A stretch of 64,000 nt of DNA from positions 1,695,203 through 1,759,202 of the forward strand of contig MKTY01000020.1 in NCBI GenBank assembly GCA_001898485.1, given 5' to 3'. The position numbers and the translations under genes are program-made. Below, piece by piece: positions 51,526 to 60,376 of this stretch. The notes below the pieces were generated by a model. That model was given only the letters and a program-made list of their open reading frames with translations, was not told where the DNA came from and did not search any database. Within the stretch, counting starts at the first letter, position 1, and every line of letters starts with the position of its first letter. The DNA comes from Sphingobacteriales bacterium 46-32. GTDB lineage: Bacteria; Bacteroidota; Bacteroidia; Chitinophagales; Chitinophagaceae.

Positions 51526-54500
51526 ATGAAATTTTTCAGATCACTCATGACCGTATCTGCCAGCCTGTGTATACTGATGGCTTCGGGGCAGGATAAGAAA
51601 GACAGTAAAAAATGGGATGTCGGCAATCCCGGAGGGCCTTATCAGGATGTAAGTTTCAGCACGTCTGAAGGTACCTGGATGAATGTAGACATATCGCCCG
51701 ATGGAAAAGAGATCGTATTTGATCTGCTGGGTGATATTTATACAATTCCTGCCTCGGGCGGACAGGCCACCCTGTTACGGGGCGGACATGCATTTGAAGT
51801 ACAACCCCGCTATAGCCCCGATGGGAAAAAGATTCTTTTTACATCCGATGCCGGCGGTGGTGATAATATCTGGGTCATGAACCGCGATGGAAGTAATGCG
51901 AAGCAGGTGACAAAGGAAAACTTTCGCCTGCTCAACAATGCCTGCTGGACTCCCGACGGACAATATATAGTAGCCCGCAAGCACTTCACCTCATCGCGCT
52001 CACTGGGGGCAGGTGAAATGTGGCTTTATCACGTAACAGGGGGTAATGGACTGCAACTCACTGCACGTAAGAATGATCAGCAGGATGTGAATGAGCCCGT
52101 AGTATCGCCCGATGGACGATATGTTTACTTCAGTGAGGATATGTATCCCGGTGGATATTTTCAATATAATAAAGACCCTAACAACCAGATATTCGTAATT
52201 CGCCGTTATGACCGGCAAAAAGGCACACTGGAAAATATAACAGGAGGACCGGGGGGTGCAGTTCGTCCGCAGCTTTCGCATAACGGAAAATATCTTTCAT
52301 TTATCAAACGCGTGCGAACCAGTACGGTGCTGTACCTGCGCAATCTCGAAACAGCAGAGGAGTGGCCGGTGTATGATAAACTCTCCAAAGATCAGCAGGA
52401 GGCCTGGACTGTTTTCGGCAGTTATACCGGATATGCCTGGACACCCGACGACAAACAAATCATTATCTGGAGTGATGGTAAAATACTGAAGATTGATGTG
52501 GATGGTGTGAATAAAGCTACTGCTATTCCTTTTACCTGCCAGGTAAAACAGCGTGTATACGACGCAGTGCGTTTTCAGCAGGACATCAATCAGCCTTCTG
52601 TAGCAGTGAAAATGATTCGGCAGGCCATTACCTCACCTGACGGTAAATGGATGGTGTTTAATGCCGTGGGTTCTCTTTGGAAAAAAGAATTGCCGGCAGG
52701 CCAGCCGCAGCAGATCACCGCTGCCGCGCCAGCAGCCTACCGCGCAGCAGGATTTGAAATGGAGCCATCATTTTCTCCCGATGGCAAATCGCTTATCTAT
52801 ATAACCTGGAGCGACTCGGCCAGTGGAGCCATCTATAAAGTAAACCTGACGGGTGCGGCTAAACCGGTGAAGCTCACTGCAGCCAAAGGCATTTACCGTC
52901 AGCCAGCTTATTCTCCCGACGGAAAACAAATCGTATTCCGAAAAGAGGGAGGAAGCGATGCGCTGGGCGAAGCTTATACAGCACGGCCGGGTATTTATAT
53001 TATGGATGCAGAAGGGCGCCAGGAAAGTTTTGTGCGCGCCGGAGGCGATGCGCCGGTATTCACAGCTCAGAGCGATCGTATTTATTTTCAGACAGGCAGT
53101 GGCCTGGCCAGTTGCCGTCTCGACGGAGAGGATGTACGCCAGCACCTGAAGAGTACCTATGGCAACCAGTTTACGGTTTCTCCGGATGGCAACTGGATCG
53201 CTTTTGTAGATCTGCATAAAGCTTATGTAGCCGCATTTCCACAAACGGGTAAAACGCTTGATATCGGCAGCGGCACCAGCGATTTTCCGGTTAAACTCGT
53301 GTCGCGCGATGCCGGCTTCAATCTGCACTGGAGTACCGATAGCCGCCAGTTACATTATACACTGGGCAGCCAGTATTACACGATCAATCTCGATGAGCGT
53401 TTTGAATTTATTGCCAATAAACCCGATTCGCTGTTTAAGATACCGGAGAAGGGGATTGAGGTGGGTCTCACTGTACCTGCGGATAAACCACAGGGCACTA
53501 TTGCTTTTGTAAATGCCCGTATCATTACCATGAAAGGTGATGAGGTTATTGAAAATGGTACCGTGCTGGTAGAAAGCAACCTCATCAAAGCGGTGGGGGC
53601 ATCGTCTGCAGTAAGCGTACCCGCAGGTGCACTGAAAATCGATTGCCAGGGCAAGACTATTATGCCCGGCTTTATTGACGCGCATGCTCACGGTAACCAT
53701 TTCCGCAGTGGTATCACTCCGCAGAAACACTGGGCCTATTATGCCAACCTGGCCTATGGCGTTACAACTATGCATGACCCCTCTGCCAATAGTGAAATGG
53801 TATTTGCACAAAGCGAAATGATTAAGGCCGGTCGTATGACGGGGCCAAGAGTATTTTCAACCGGTACGGTACTGTATGGCGCAGACGGAAACTTCAAAGC
53901 AGTTGTGAACTCGATCGATGATGCGCGCAGTGCATTGCGGCGTACACAGGCGCTGGGTGCTTTTTCGGTAAAAAGTTATAATCAGCCCCGCCGTGAACAA
54001 AGACAGCAGATCATTCAGGCGGCCCGCGAGCTGAATATGGAAGTAGTGCCCGAAGGAGGTTCCTTCTTTTATCATAACCTGACTATGATCCTCGACGGTC
54101 ACACTACTGTCGAACATAACCTGCCGGTAGCCCCGCTCTTTAATGATGTGGTTCAGTTATGGAAAAATGCCAAAACAGGATATACACCTACATTGATTGT
54201 AAGCTACGCATCGGTGAGCGGCGAATACTACTGGTATCAGCATACCAATGTATGGGAAAAAGAACGCTTGCTTCGTTTTACGCCCCGTTCGGTTATTGAT
54301 ACCCGCAGCCGTCACCGTACCATGCTGCCCGAAGAAGAATATGTAAACGGTCATATCCTTATTTCCCAAAGTCTGAAGAAACTAATGGATGCAGGTGTGC
54401 TGGTGAATATGGGCGCACATGGACAAATACAGGGCATCGGCGCACACTGGGAAATCTGGATGATGCAGCAGGGTGGTATGACTAATCTGCAGGCACTGCG

Positions 54501-54801
54501 TACAGCCACCATGAACTCGGCGACCAGTCTGGGTCTTGATCGCTCTATTGGTTCGCTGGAGCCCGGCAAACTGGCCGACCTGCTGGTAATGGATAAGAAT
54601 CCGCTTGATAATATCCGCAATACGGAAAGTATCCGTTATACCATGGTAAATGGACGGCTTTATGATGCTGAGACCATGAATGAAATCGGCAACAATCCCC
54701 GCCCGCGCGGATTATTCTTCTGGGAAACCAATAAGAATGCGACGAGTTTCCCCTGGCACGATGCCACAGAGGTAGAAAGCTGTAGCTGCGGACAGCATTA
54801 A
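51526..54801 (+). CDS. Exported TolB-propeller amidohydrolase fusion
   Basis: A 1091-residue exported protein (signal peptide to MASGQ). Residues about 30-650 hold repeated WD40-like/TolB blades (for example YSPDGKKILFTSDAGGGDNIW, FSPDGKSLIYITW). The C-terminal part (about 660-1070) is an amidohydrolase with metal motif PGFIDAHAHGNH near 717, then VTTMHDPSA, TVEHNLPV and GSLEPGKLADLLVMDKNPL. Such fusions may hydrolyse cyclic peptides or related amides in the periplasm. The exact substrate is not known. The protein ends in a Cys-containing tail (CSCGQH). Confidence 0.9.
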   Translation: MKFFRSLMTVSASLCILMASGQDKKDSKKWDVGNPGGPYQDVSFSTSEGTWMNVDISPDGKEIVFDLLGDIYTIPASGGQATLLRGGHAFEVQPRYSPDGKKILFTSDAGGGDNIWVMNRDGSNAKQVTKENFRLLNNACWTPDGQYIVARKHFTSSRSLGAGEMWLYHVTGGNGLQLTARKNDQQDVNEPVVSPDGRYVYFSEDMYPGGYFQYNKDPNNQIFVIRRYDRQKGTLENITGGPGGAVRPQLSHNGKYLSFIKRVRTSTVLYLRNLETAEEWPVYDKLSKDQQEAWTVFGSYTGYAWTPDDKQIIIWSDGKILKIDVDGVNKATAIPFTCQVKQRVYDAVRFQQDINQPSVAVKMIRQAITSPDGKWMVFNAVGSLWKKELPAGQPQQITAAAPAAYRAAGFEMEPSFSPDGKSLIYITWSDSASGAIYKVNLTGAAKPVKLTAAKGIYRQPAYSPDGKQIVFRKEGGSDALGEAYTARPGIYIMDAEGRQESFVRAGGDAPVFTAQSDRIYFQTGSGLASCRLDGEDVRQHLKSTYGNQFTVSPDGNWIAFVDLHKAYVAAFPQTGKTLDIGSGTSDFPVKLVSRDAGFNLHWSTDSRQLHYTLGSQYYTINLDERFEFIANKPDSLFKIPEKGIEVGLTVPADKPQGTIAFVNARIITMKGDEVIENGTVLVESNLIKAVGASSAVSVPAGALKIDCQGKTIMPGFIDAHAHGNHFRSGITPQKHWAYYANLAYGVTTMHDPSANSEMVFAQSEMIKAGRMTGPRVFSTGTVLYGADGNFKAVVNSIDDARSALRRTQALGAFSVKSYNQPRREQRQQIIQAARELNMEVVPEGGSFFYHNLTMILDGHTTVEHNLPVAPLFNDVVQLWKNAKTGYTPTLIVSYASVSGEYYWYQHTNVWEKERLLRFTPRSVIDTRSRHRTMLPEEEYVNGHILISQSLKKLMDAGVLVNMGAHGQIQGIGAHWEIWMMQQGGMTNLQALRTATMNSATSLGLDRSIGSLEPGKLADLLVMDKNPLDNIRNTESIRYTMVNGRLYDAETMNEIGNNPRPRGLFFWETNKNATSFPWHDATEVESCSCGQH

Positions 54802-54815
54802 TAAAATAGTTAGTG

Positions 54816-54856
54816 ATAAACAAAGGGCGGTCCAAATAAGACCGCCCTTTGTTTAT
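54816..54856. terminator. Bidirectional terminator between convergent genes
   Basis: ATAAACAAAGGGCGGTC (54816-54832) and its exact complement (54840-54856) form a 17-bp stem with a 7-nt loop. A- and T-rich arm ends give T tracts in both directions. Confidence 0.9.
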
Positions 54857-55158
54857 TATGACAAACTACTGCACCAGGTAAGCCGGTAACTATCTTCATT
54901 TTCCTGAACACAGGTAAAAAGAAACTGGGTGATAAAAGGTGTACGTGCCACCTGATCGCCTTCGCTGGCTGCTTCATTGAGACTAAGTGTACCAGCCATA
55001 AAAGTTTCAGTACTGGCTGTTTCAACCGTGCGCAGGTCTTTGGAAATGCGGCGGTGGAGTGGCGGGTAACTGATCCGCTTCGTGGCCAGCTTTTCTACCA
55101 GGTTCTGGAGCAGGCCGGGCTGATCGATGCTTGTGCTTACGGAGAGTAACTTTTTCAT
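54856..55158 (-). CDS. Hypothetical protein
   Basis: A 100-residue soluble protein without signal peptide or membrane segment. Sequence runs MKKLLSVSTSIDQPGLLQNL to SYRLTWCSSLS; I recognise no motif. It ends at the terminator shared with the amidohydrolase and stands alone on this strand. Its codon use looks ordinary and it begins with ATG, so it is probably real, but low-confidence. Confidence 0.55.
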   Translation of the reverse strand: MKKLLSVSTSIDQPGLLQNLVEKLATKRISYPPLHRRISKDLRTVETASTETFMAGTLSLNEAASEGDQVARTPFITQFLFTCVQENEDSYRLTWCSSLS

Positions 55159-55243
55159 ATACCGGGAAGGTTGTTTTTGCCTGCAACCTTATTTCTTAGA
55201 TGCAGCAATGCCCCGGAATATTACTAACGAAATGTGAAAGCTG

Positions 55244-55903
55244 TCAGATGGTCCATTCATCCCTGATCACGGCAATAAGCCAGGTCTTCCCATTCGCTGA
55301 GCGAAATACAAGGCGCAGGGTTTTCCAGTCCAGGCCTTCATACTTGGGTTCAAAACCAGGGAAATAGTATTCAGTAAAACCTGCCTGCGGATAGATTGCT
55401 TTCAGATTATTGAGCGAGTTGCCACCACCCAAAAAACGGTTGAAGGCTTTTTGTGGCGCCTGTAGGTAATCCTTGTCATAGGCATACCTGTCCAGATATT
55501 CGGGTAAGGTCAACAGGCGGGGCTCGTCTGTTTCGGCATTATATACACCCCAGGTGGCGGGTTTGGGTTGCCTGATGGCCTGATAGTATGCAGCTGCACT
55601 CAGGAGTGGCTGATCTACGGTATCTACATACGCGGTAGGACTAAAGCGGATGCCCATGACCGGATGGATAAATGAAGTGAGCGAATCGTACTGTTTATTT
55701 TTTAAAAGTGTAAGAATATGCTGCGAAAGCGCAAAGAGTTGTACGCTGTCTGATGCAGCAGTTGTGTTGTTGCCGGGTGTTGCAACAGTGTTGCTGTCTG
55801 TAATCGGCTTTTCCGGCGTTTTTTTATTATCGCCCTGGTTACAGGACCAGATAATAAATGTTGTTAACAACAATAATGATACGTATCTCCGCATAACAGT
55901 CAT
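55244..55903 (-). CDS. Predicted lipoprotein of unknown function
   Basis: About 219 residues, starting MTVMRRYVSLLLLTTFIIWSC with the lipobox cysteine at residue 21. A Thr/Asn-rich spacer (about 25-55) precedes a domain with LLKNKQYDSLTSFIHPVMGI, somewhat like NTF2-type periplasmic proteins. The ATG at 55903 lies 1 bp after the ade stop, implying co-transcription. Function unknown. Confidence 0.7.
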   Translation of the reverse strand: MTVMRRYVSLLLLTTFIIWSCNQGDNKKTPEKPITDSNTVATPGNNTTAASDSVQLFALSQHILTLLKNKQYDSLTSFIHPVMGIRFSPTAYVDTVDQPLLSAAAYYQAIRQPKPATWGVYNAETDEPRLLTLPEYLDRYAYDKDYLQAPQKAFNRFLGGGNSLNNLKAIYPQAGFTEYYFPGFEPKYEGLDWKTLRLVFRSANGKTWLIAVIRDEWTI

Positions 55904-55904
55904 T

Positions 55905-57554
55905 TTAAGAAACAAAGGAAAAACTGTCACCGTCAAATAATCCTTTATCACTCAGTTTGAGATGTGGAATGACGAGTAGTGCCATAAATGAAAGGGTCAT
56001 AAACGGTGAGCCCAGTGTTGATCCGGCTTCTTTGGCGGCCCGGTCAATACTTGCATAGGCCTCTGCTACCTCATATCCATCGGCCTGACTCATAAGGCCG
56101 GCTACAGGTAATGCCAGTAATGCTGTTTGCATTCCGCTCGCTGTGGGTTGTGCAATGGATACGCCGCCTTTGGCGCCAATCACAGCATTTACCGCCGCAC
56201 AGATGCTTTCATCGTCAGCACCTACCGCCACAATATTATGACTGTCGTGTGCAACAGAAGAAGCAATGGCACCATGCCGCAAGCCGAAGTTGCGGATAAA
56301 CGCTTTGGAAACGGGTGCATCATTGTAGCGGTTGACAACTACAATTTTCAATATATCGCGTGCAGTATCAGCTTTTATATAGCCATCCTCAATCAGCGCA
56401 TTTTCATTCAGGCGGTTGGTGATCAGCTGGCCATCGAGGGCTTCAATAACGGGGATGGTCTGTTGATCAGTTCCGGTAACCTTAACAGCAAAATCTGCAG
56501 GTGTTTTAGGAGCGCAGGAAAAATTATTGACAATACCGGCGGCCGTTGTTTTAATCAGCGACTGGCCATCTTTGGCAACCAGCTGCCCATTGATATAGGT
56601 TTTGGTGACGATGAACTCTTCGAGATTCTTTACACAGATAAAGTCTGCCGGGTCGCCGGTACGCAGCAGTCCTACATCCAGTTTGTAATGATTGACCGGG
56701 TTGCTGCAGGCTGCTTTCAGGATATGAAACAGATCAATGCCTTTAGCAACAGCACGTGCACAAAGCTGGTTGATATGTCCCAGCACCAGGCTGTCAGGAT
56801 GTTTATCATCGCTGCAGAAAAGGATCATTTCAGGGTAATCACGCAGCAGATCGATGAGGGCTTCAAAGTTTTTTGCAGCGCTTCCTTCGCGAATGATGAT
56901 CTTCATGCCGGCTGCCAGTTTATCGAGGGCTTCTTCTGCCGTGAAGCACTCGTGATCGGTACTGATGCCGGCAGCGATATATTGCCGGGCAGTGTCGCCA
57001 CGCAGACCGGGCGCATGACCGTCTACGGGTTTGCCCAGCCGGTGAGCGGCAGCGATCTTCGCCATCACTTCGGGGTCACCATGCAGTACACCGGGAAAAT
57101 TCATCATCTCACTGAGGTAGCGGATATCTTCACTCTCGAGCAGTTGGGTCACAGCTTCGGCGTCGAGTGTGGCGCCGGCAGTCTCAAAAACAGTTGCCGG
57201 TACACAACTGGGGGCACCAAAGTTGAATTTGAAAGGAACCGTTTTGCCATTTTCAATCATGTACTGCACACCTTCCATGCCGCATACATTGGCAATTTCA
57301 TGCGGGTCACTTACCGTGGCTACTGTGCCATGTACTACAGCCAGCCGCGCAAACTCAGCAGGTACCAGCATGGAGCTTTCGATATGTACATGACTGTCGA
57401 TAAAACCAGGTAGTATGTAGTCATCGCCGTCCAGTTCACTGCTGTCGATTTCGGTGATATGAACAATGCGACTGTCGCTCACGTCCACACGTGCAGGATA
57501 AATGCGTTGCTGATGAATATCGGCCAGCCGGCCGGAGAGGGAGAATGATGCCAT
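55905..57554 (-). CDS. ade: Adenine deaminase
   Basis: A 549-residue amidohydrolase of the Ade family converting adenine to hypoxanthine and ammonia. The metal motif is [15 protein letters not shown] near residue 50, with [22 protein letters not shown] and the C-terminal [15 protein letters not shown]. The full family length is present. A lipoprotein gene follows directly. Confidence 0.94.
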   Translation of the reverse strand: MASFSLSGRLADIHQQRIYPARVDVSDSRIVHITEIDSSELDGDDYILPGFIDSHVHIESSMLVPAEFARLAVVHGTVATVSDPHEIANVCGMEGVQYMIENGKTVPFKFNFGAPSCVPATVFETAGATLDAEAVTQLLESEDIRYLSEMMNFPGVLHGDPEVMAKIAAAHRLGKPVDGHAPGLRGDTARQYIAAGISTDHECFTAEEALDKLAAGMKIIIREGSAAKNFEALIDLLRDYPEMILFCSDDKHPDSLVLGHINQLCARAVAKGIDLFHILKAACSNPVNHYKLDVGLLRTGDPADFICVKNLEEFIVTKTYINGQLVAKDGQSLIKTTAAGIVNNFSCAPKTPADFAVKVTGTDQQTIPVIEALDGQLITNRLNENALIEDGYIKADTARDILKIVVVNRYNDAPVSKAFIRNFGLRHGAIASSVAHDSHNIVAVGADDESICAAVNAVIGAKGGVSIAQPTASGMQTALLALPVAGLMSQADGYEVAEAYASIDRAAKEAGSTLGSPFMTLSFMALLVIPHLKLSDKGLFDGDSFSFVS

Positions 57555-57572
57555 ATAAATGCAAGGTACAGA

Positions 57573-57612
57573 CTAATGTGCTGGTGTGCTAATTTGCTGA
57601 TGTGCTAATGAC
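57573..57612. repeat. Family A repeat array, copy 4
   Basis: CTAATGTGCTGGTGTGCTAA and TTGCTGATGTGCTAATGAC are tandem TGCTRATG-type units just upstream of ade. They form the left edge of the 0.7-kb repeat island that also holds a deleted mobile element and copies at 57857, 58069 and 58206. Confidence 0.75.
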
Positions 57613-58068
57613 TAGTGTCCGGGAAAAATATTGGGAAAACCGTTGTTTTTATGTTGTATCTGAATAGATGTTTGCACACACTGGTTACCTGACCTTTTTG
57701 CTCCACGACCGGCGGGCCGACCTCGCCGCGTCGCGTCCGGTGCTGTGTTTTTCTCCGGCCTCTGCAAATGGTAGTATCCTTAAAGATTCAATCGGAGAAA
57801 ACAAGGCACCTTGCGAACCACAAGAAAAAATAAGGGAATATGGTTGGGAAATGTATTAATGTGCTAATGACCTTCGCGTCCTTAGCCTGCTTTGCGTTCT
57901 TTGCGATCTGAATACGACAGGGAAATAGCAATAAAATAGTTCGCACACTGTACTGAAATGCCAACAATGTTACAAGGGGGCTTGCTTTTCCCAAAGCCTG
58001 CAAAAGCATCTGTATAGATCTGATTATCAAATTTCTTTGTTGTCGCATTTCTTTTCCCCGGACAACAG
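57611..58068. mobile_element. Deleted insertion sequence or MITE-like element
   Basis: Left end ACTAGTGTCCGGGAAAA and right end CTGTTGTCCGGGGAAAA (minus strand from 58068) form imperfect terminal inverted repeats. The 13-bp sequence TGATGTGCTAATG flanks both ends (57598-57610 and 58069-58081) as a direct repeat. Inside, a minus-strand frame starts at ATG 58048 just inside the right end (MRQQRNLIIRSIQMLLQALG, then SPLVTLLAFQY) and could be the start of a lost transposase. At about 460 bp it is too short for a complete element. It contains a GC-rich patch (57705-57760) and a TTGCGTCCTTAGCC-type repeat (57872-57910). No family could be assigned. Confidence 0.5.
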
Positions 58069-58243
58069 TGATGTGCTAATGAAGAAGTCGCTGAAAAACA
58101 GACTGGTTAATGAATTAATGAAAAATGCTGGTTATTCCAGCATTTCAACAATAAAATTCGTAATAAATTTATTTACTGAAGCCTTTAATCTGACCAGCCT
58201 AAAAGACATCAGCACATCAGCAAATTAGCACATCAGCACATCA
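58069..58243. repeat. Family A inverted repeat pair, copies 5 and 6, with internal hairpin
   Basis: TGATGTGCTAATG (58069-58081) faces CATCAGCACATCAGCAAATT and AGCACATCAGCACATCAT (58206-58243) around about 125 bp. Within it AAATGCTGG (58123-58131) and CCAGCATTT (58137-58145) form a perfect 9-bp hairpin with no T run. The overall design equals copies 1 and 2. Short frames across this interval have no recognisable product. Confidence 0.7.
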
Positions 58244-58245
58244 TC

Positions 58246-59283
58246 TTACTGTCGCTTCATCGGTCTCGTCCGCTCCTTCATCACCGCTATCGCTTCTTCA
58301 CGGCTTGAGAACATGTTGTTGACATTGACGAGATTGTCGGCGAGTTTGTCGTAGCGTTTGGTCATGAGCCAGACAAAAATGTGGAGATAGTGAATACCGT
58401 CGAATACCAGGATTTTGCGTTCGGCAAATTTGTCTTTATTCTTCATAAACTCCACAGGTATTTCGGTATAGTGGAGGGCTGGGCGAAGGTGATGTACCGC
58501 ATGGTAGCCATCGTTCCAGCAGGTCTGGTTGTATTTGGTGTTGATGCAGTTGATCGTATTTTCTTCGGGATCGTTGGGGTCAACAAACGCGTGCTGCGCC
58601 CAGTTGCCCAGCATCATTACGATACGTGCAAATACAAACGGTATGATAAAAATAAAAAGAGTGGCTTTGAAGTTTACGAAGCACATGAGCACACAAAACG
58701 CATAAAACGACATTTCGCCGTAAGTAAGCCGCATGTAAAACTTTTTGCGCTTGCGCGAAAAGAGATACATGAATGTATCGCGGAAACCGAGAAACAGAAA
58801 GCGGGTTACATAGGCAATAAATCCACGAAGACTGTCACGGCGATAGTTGAGTGTGCTGCTGGCATCATCGTGCATGTTGTTCTCTACATGATGCATTGCC
58901 ATATGGTGCACAAAATATGTTTCGGGCGTGTGGCCGAAGAAGGGACAGATACCCCAGATTACCCAATGATAAATCCAGGTATAACCCTTTTTGAAAAGTT
59001 TACGATGACTGATGCAATGCAGCATGAGACCAAAACGGCCTTTGAAATAAAGCTGCGAAATATAGAAATAGGGAATGTAGAGCATCCACCAGTACCACCC
59101 CTGCAGCAGCGGAGTGTACAATACAATAGCGGAAGGAAGCACCAGCAGGTGTATGGCTGTCAGTAAATGAATAAACGGGAGGTCACGTTTATCGTTAATG
59201 TAGCGAAGCCAGAATCTTTCGTATGCGGTAAATTCTTCTTTGGCTACGTATACGGGATCTGTTATAGTGGTCAGGGCCTTCAT
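58246..59283 (-). CDS. Fatty acid desaturase-family membrane protein
   Basis: A 345-residue di-iron membrane enzyme with several hydrophobic helices and the three histidine boxes: HCISHRKLFKKGY, HHMAMHHVENNMH and GYHAVHHLRPALHY. Enzymes of this type introduce double bonds or hydroxyl groups into lipids or related substrates. The substrate cannot be read from the sequence. Its end adjoins a family A repeat array. Confidence 0.88.
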   Translation of the reverse strand: MKALTTITDPVYVAKEEFTAYERFWLRYINDKRDLPFIHLLTAIHLLVLPSAIVLYTPLLQGWYWWMLYIPYFYISQLYFKGRFGLMLHCISHRKLFKKGYTWIYHWVIWGICPFFGHTPETYFVHHMAMHHVENNMHDDASSTLNYRRDSLRGFIAYVTRFLFLGFRDTFMYLFSRKRKKFYMRLTYGEMSFYAFCVLMCFVNFKATLFIFIIPFVFARIVMMLGNWAQHAFVDPNDPEENTINCINTKYNQTCWNDGYHAVHHLRPALHYTEIPVEFMKNKDKFAERKILVFDGIHYLHIFVWLMTKRYDKLADNLVNVNNMFSSREEAIAVMKERTRPMKRQ

Positions 59284-59573
59284 GCAGTGGTCTTATTTCA
59301 TTTAACCGCCAACTGCCGGAAAATCAATTGTTTCTTTGCTCCGGATATTGGCAGAAACGCCGTGAAATTACTGTTTTCCCGTCTATAACGGCGCTCTTTT
59401 TTTTATTGTATAAGAAAAGTGCTAAATCCCTGAAAAAAAGCTAAAAGTGACGGCCACAAAACAAACCGGGGTGTCTTTAATGACAAACCTTTAGTCATCA
59501 AAAGCAGGGCGTATCTGATGGGTGGATGGCCTGATAAAATGTATGGTTTATTGCTGGTACTCAGCAGCACCGG
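59284..59573. other. Intergenic region between the desaturase and trmD
   Basis: No gene is supported. A plus-strand hairpin CGCCGT/ACGGCG with a 23-nt loop followed by seven T ends near 59408, but no plus-strand gene precedes it. ATGAC and GTCAT flank AAACCTTTA near 59480. Neither can be assigned a function. Confidence 0.4.
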
Positions 59574-60251
59574 TTATTCATCCAGCAGATCAGGACGACG
59601 CTCTTTTGTGCGTGCAACAGACTGGTCGTGACGCCATTCTTCTATTTTGCGGTGGTCGCCGCTCATCAGTACCGCCGGCACGGGCCAGCCACGAAACTCT
59701 ACCGGCCGTGTATATACAGGCGGTGCCAGCAGGTTGTCCTGGAAAGAATCAAACAGGGCCGATGTTTCATCATTAAGTACACCCGGCAGCAAACGGCCGA
59801 TGGCATCTACCAGTACAGCGGCCGGCAACTCGCCTCCACTCAGTACATAATCGCCAATAGATAGTTCGCGGGTTACATAATGCTCCCGTATGCGCTCATC
59901 GATACCCTTGTAGTGGCCACAGATGAGCAACAGGTTATTTTTTAATGAAAGCTGATTGGCTATTGACTGGTTAAGACGCTCGCCATCGGGAGTGAGGTAA
60001 ATAATCTCATCGTAGGTGCGCCGGGCAGAGAGCTGGTCGATCGCATTGGCCAGGGGTTCACACATCATTACCATACCGGCTCCGCCACCATACTGGTAGT
60101 CATCTATCTGACCGTACTCATTTACAGCCCAGTCACGCAGGTGATGAGTTACCACTTCGAGCAGCCCCTTGTCCTGGGCGCGCTTCATAATACTGTGTTC
60201 AAAAGGACTTTTCAGCAGTTCAGGTAGTACAGATAGAATGTCGATACGCAT
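59574..60251 (-). CDS. trmD: tRNA (guanine-N1)-methyltransferase
   Basis: TrmD of 225 residues, which methylates G37 next to the anticodon and prevents frameshifting. Signature parts are the start [35 protein letters not shown] and [14 protein letters not shown], which make the trefoil-knot SAM site. The frame extends upstream, but ATG at 60251 gives the family N-terminus. A TATCTTTG box ends 4 bp before it. The usual neighbours rpsP, rimM and rplS are absent here. Confidence 0.95.
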   Translation of the reverse strand: MRIDILSVLPELLKSPFEHSIMKRAQDKGLLEVVTHHLRDWAVNEYGQIDDYQYGGGAGMVMMCEPLANAIDQLSARRTYDEIIYLTPDGERLNQSIANQLSLKNNLLLICGHYKGIDERIREHYVTRELSIGDYVLSGGELPAAVLVDAIGRLLPGVLNDETSALFDSFQDNLLAPPVYTRPVEFRGWPVPAVLMSGDHRKIEEWRHDQSVARTKERRPDLLDE

Positions 60252-60255
60252 GCTG

Positions 60256-60263
60256 CAAAGATA
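60256..60263 (-). promoter_or_regulatory. -7 promoter element of trmD
   Basis: TATCTTTG on the minus strand matches TAnnTTTG and ends 4 bp before the trmD ATG, as in dut. If active it would give a leaderless or nearly leaderless transcript. Confidence 0.45.
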
Positions 60264-60376
60264 TAGGATGAACTTCTTTGTGAAGTGTGATCCGGCAGGT
60301 AAGAGTGAATTGGCAAACATTTACCCCGATTTGCCGTTACAGAGTATTATATTTAGTTAAATGCAAACGGATTATC

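Noticed and set aside
56127-57413. A 428-codon plus-strand frame opposite ade
   Set aside because: It is antisense to the well-supported adenine deaminase and has no family match.
57668-57859. A 63-codon plus-strand frame across the GC-rich patch
   Set aside because: It has no recognisable domain, lies wholly inside the putative deleted mobile element and has atypical composition.
58037-58228. A 63-codon plus-strand frame between family A repeats
   Set aside because: It begins in the terminal repeat and ends in the repeat array; its product shows no family resemblance.
59364-59410. Plus-strand terminator-like hairpin upstream of the desaturase
   Set aside because: The stem is only 6 bp with a 23-nt loop, and no plus-strand gene precedes it; probably chance.
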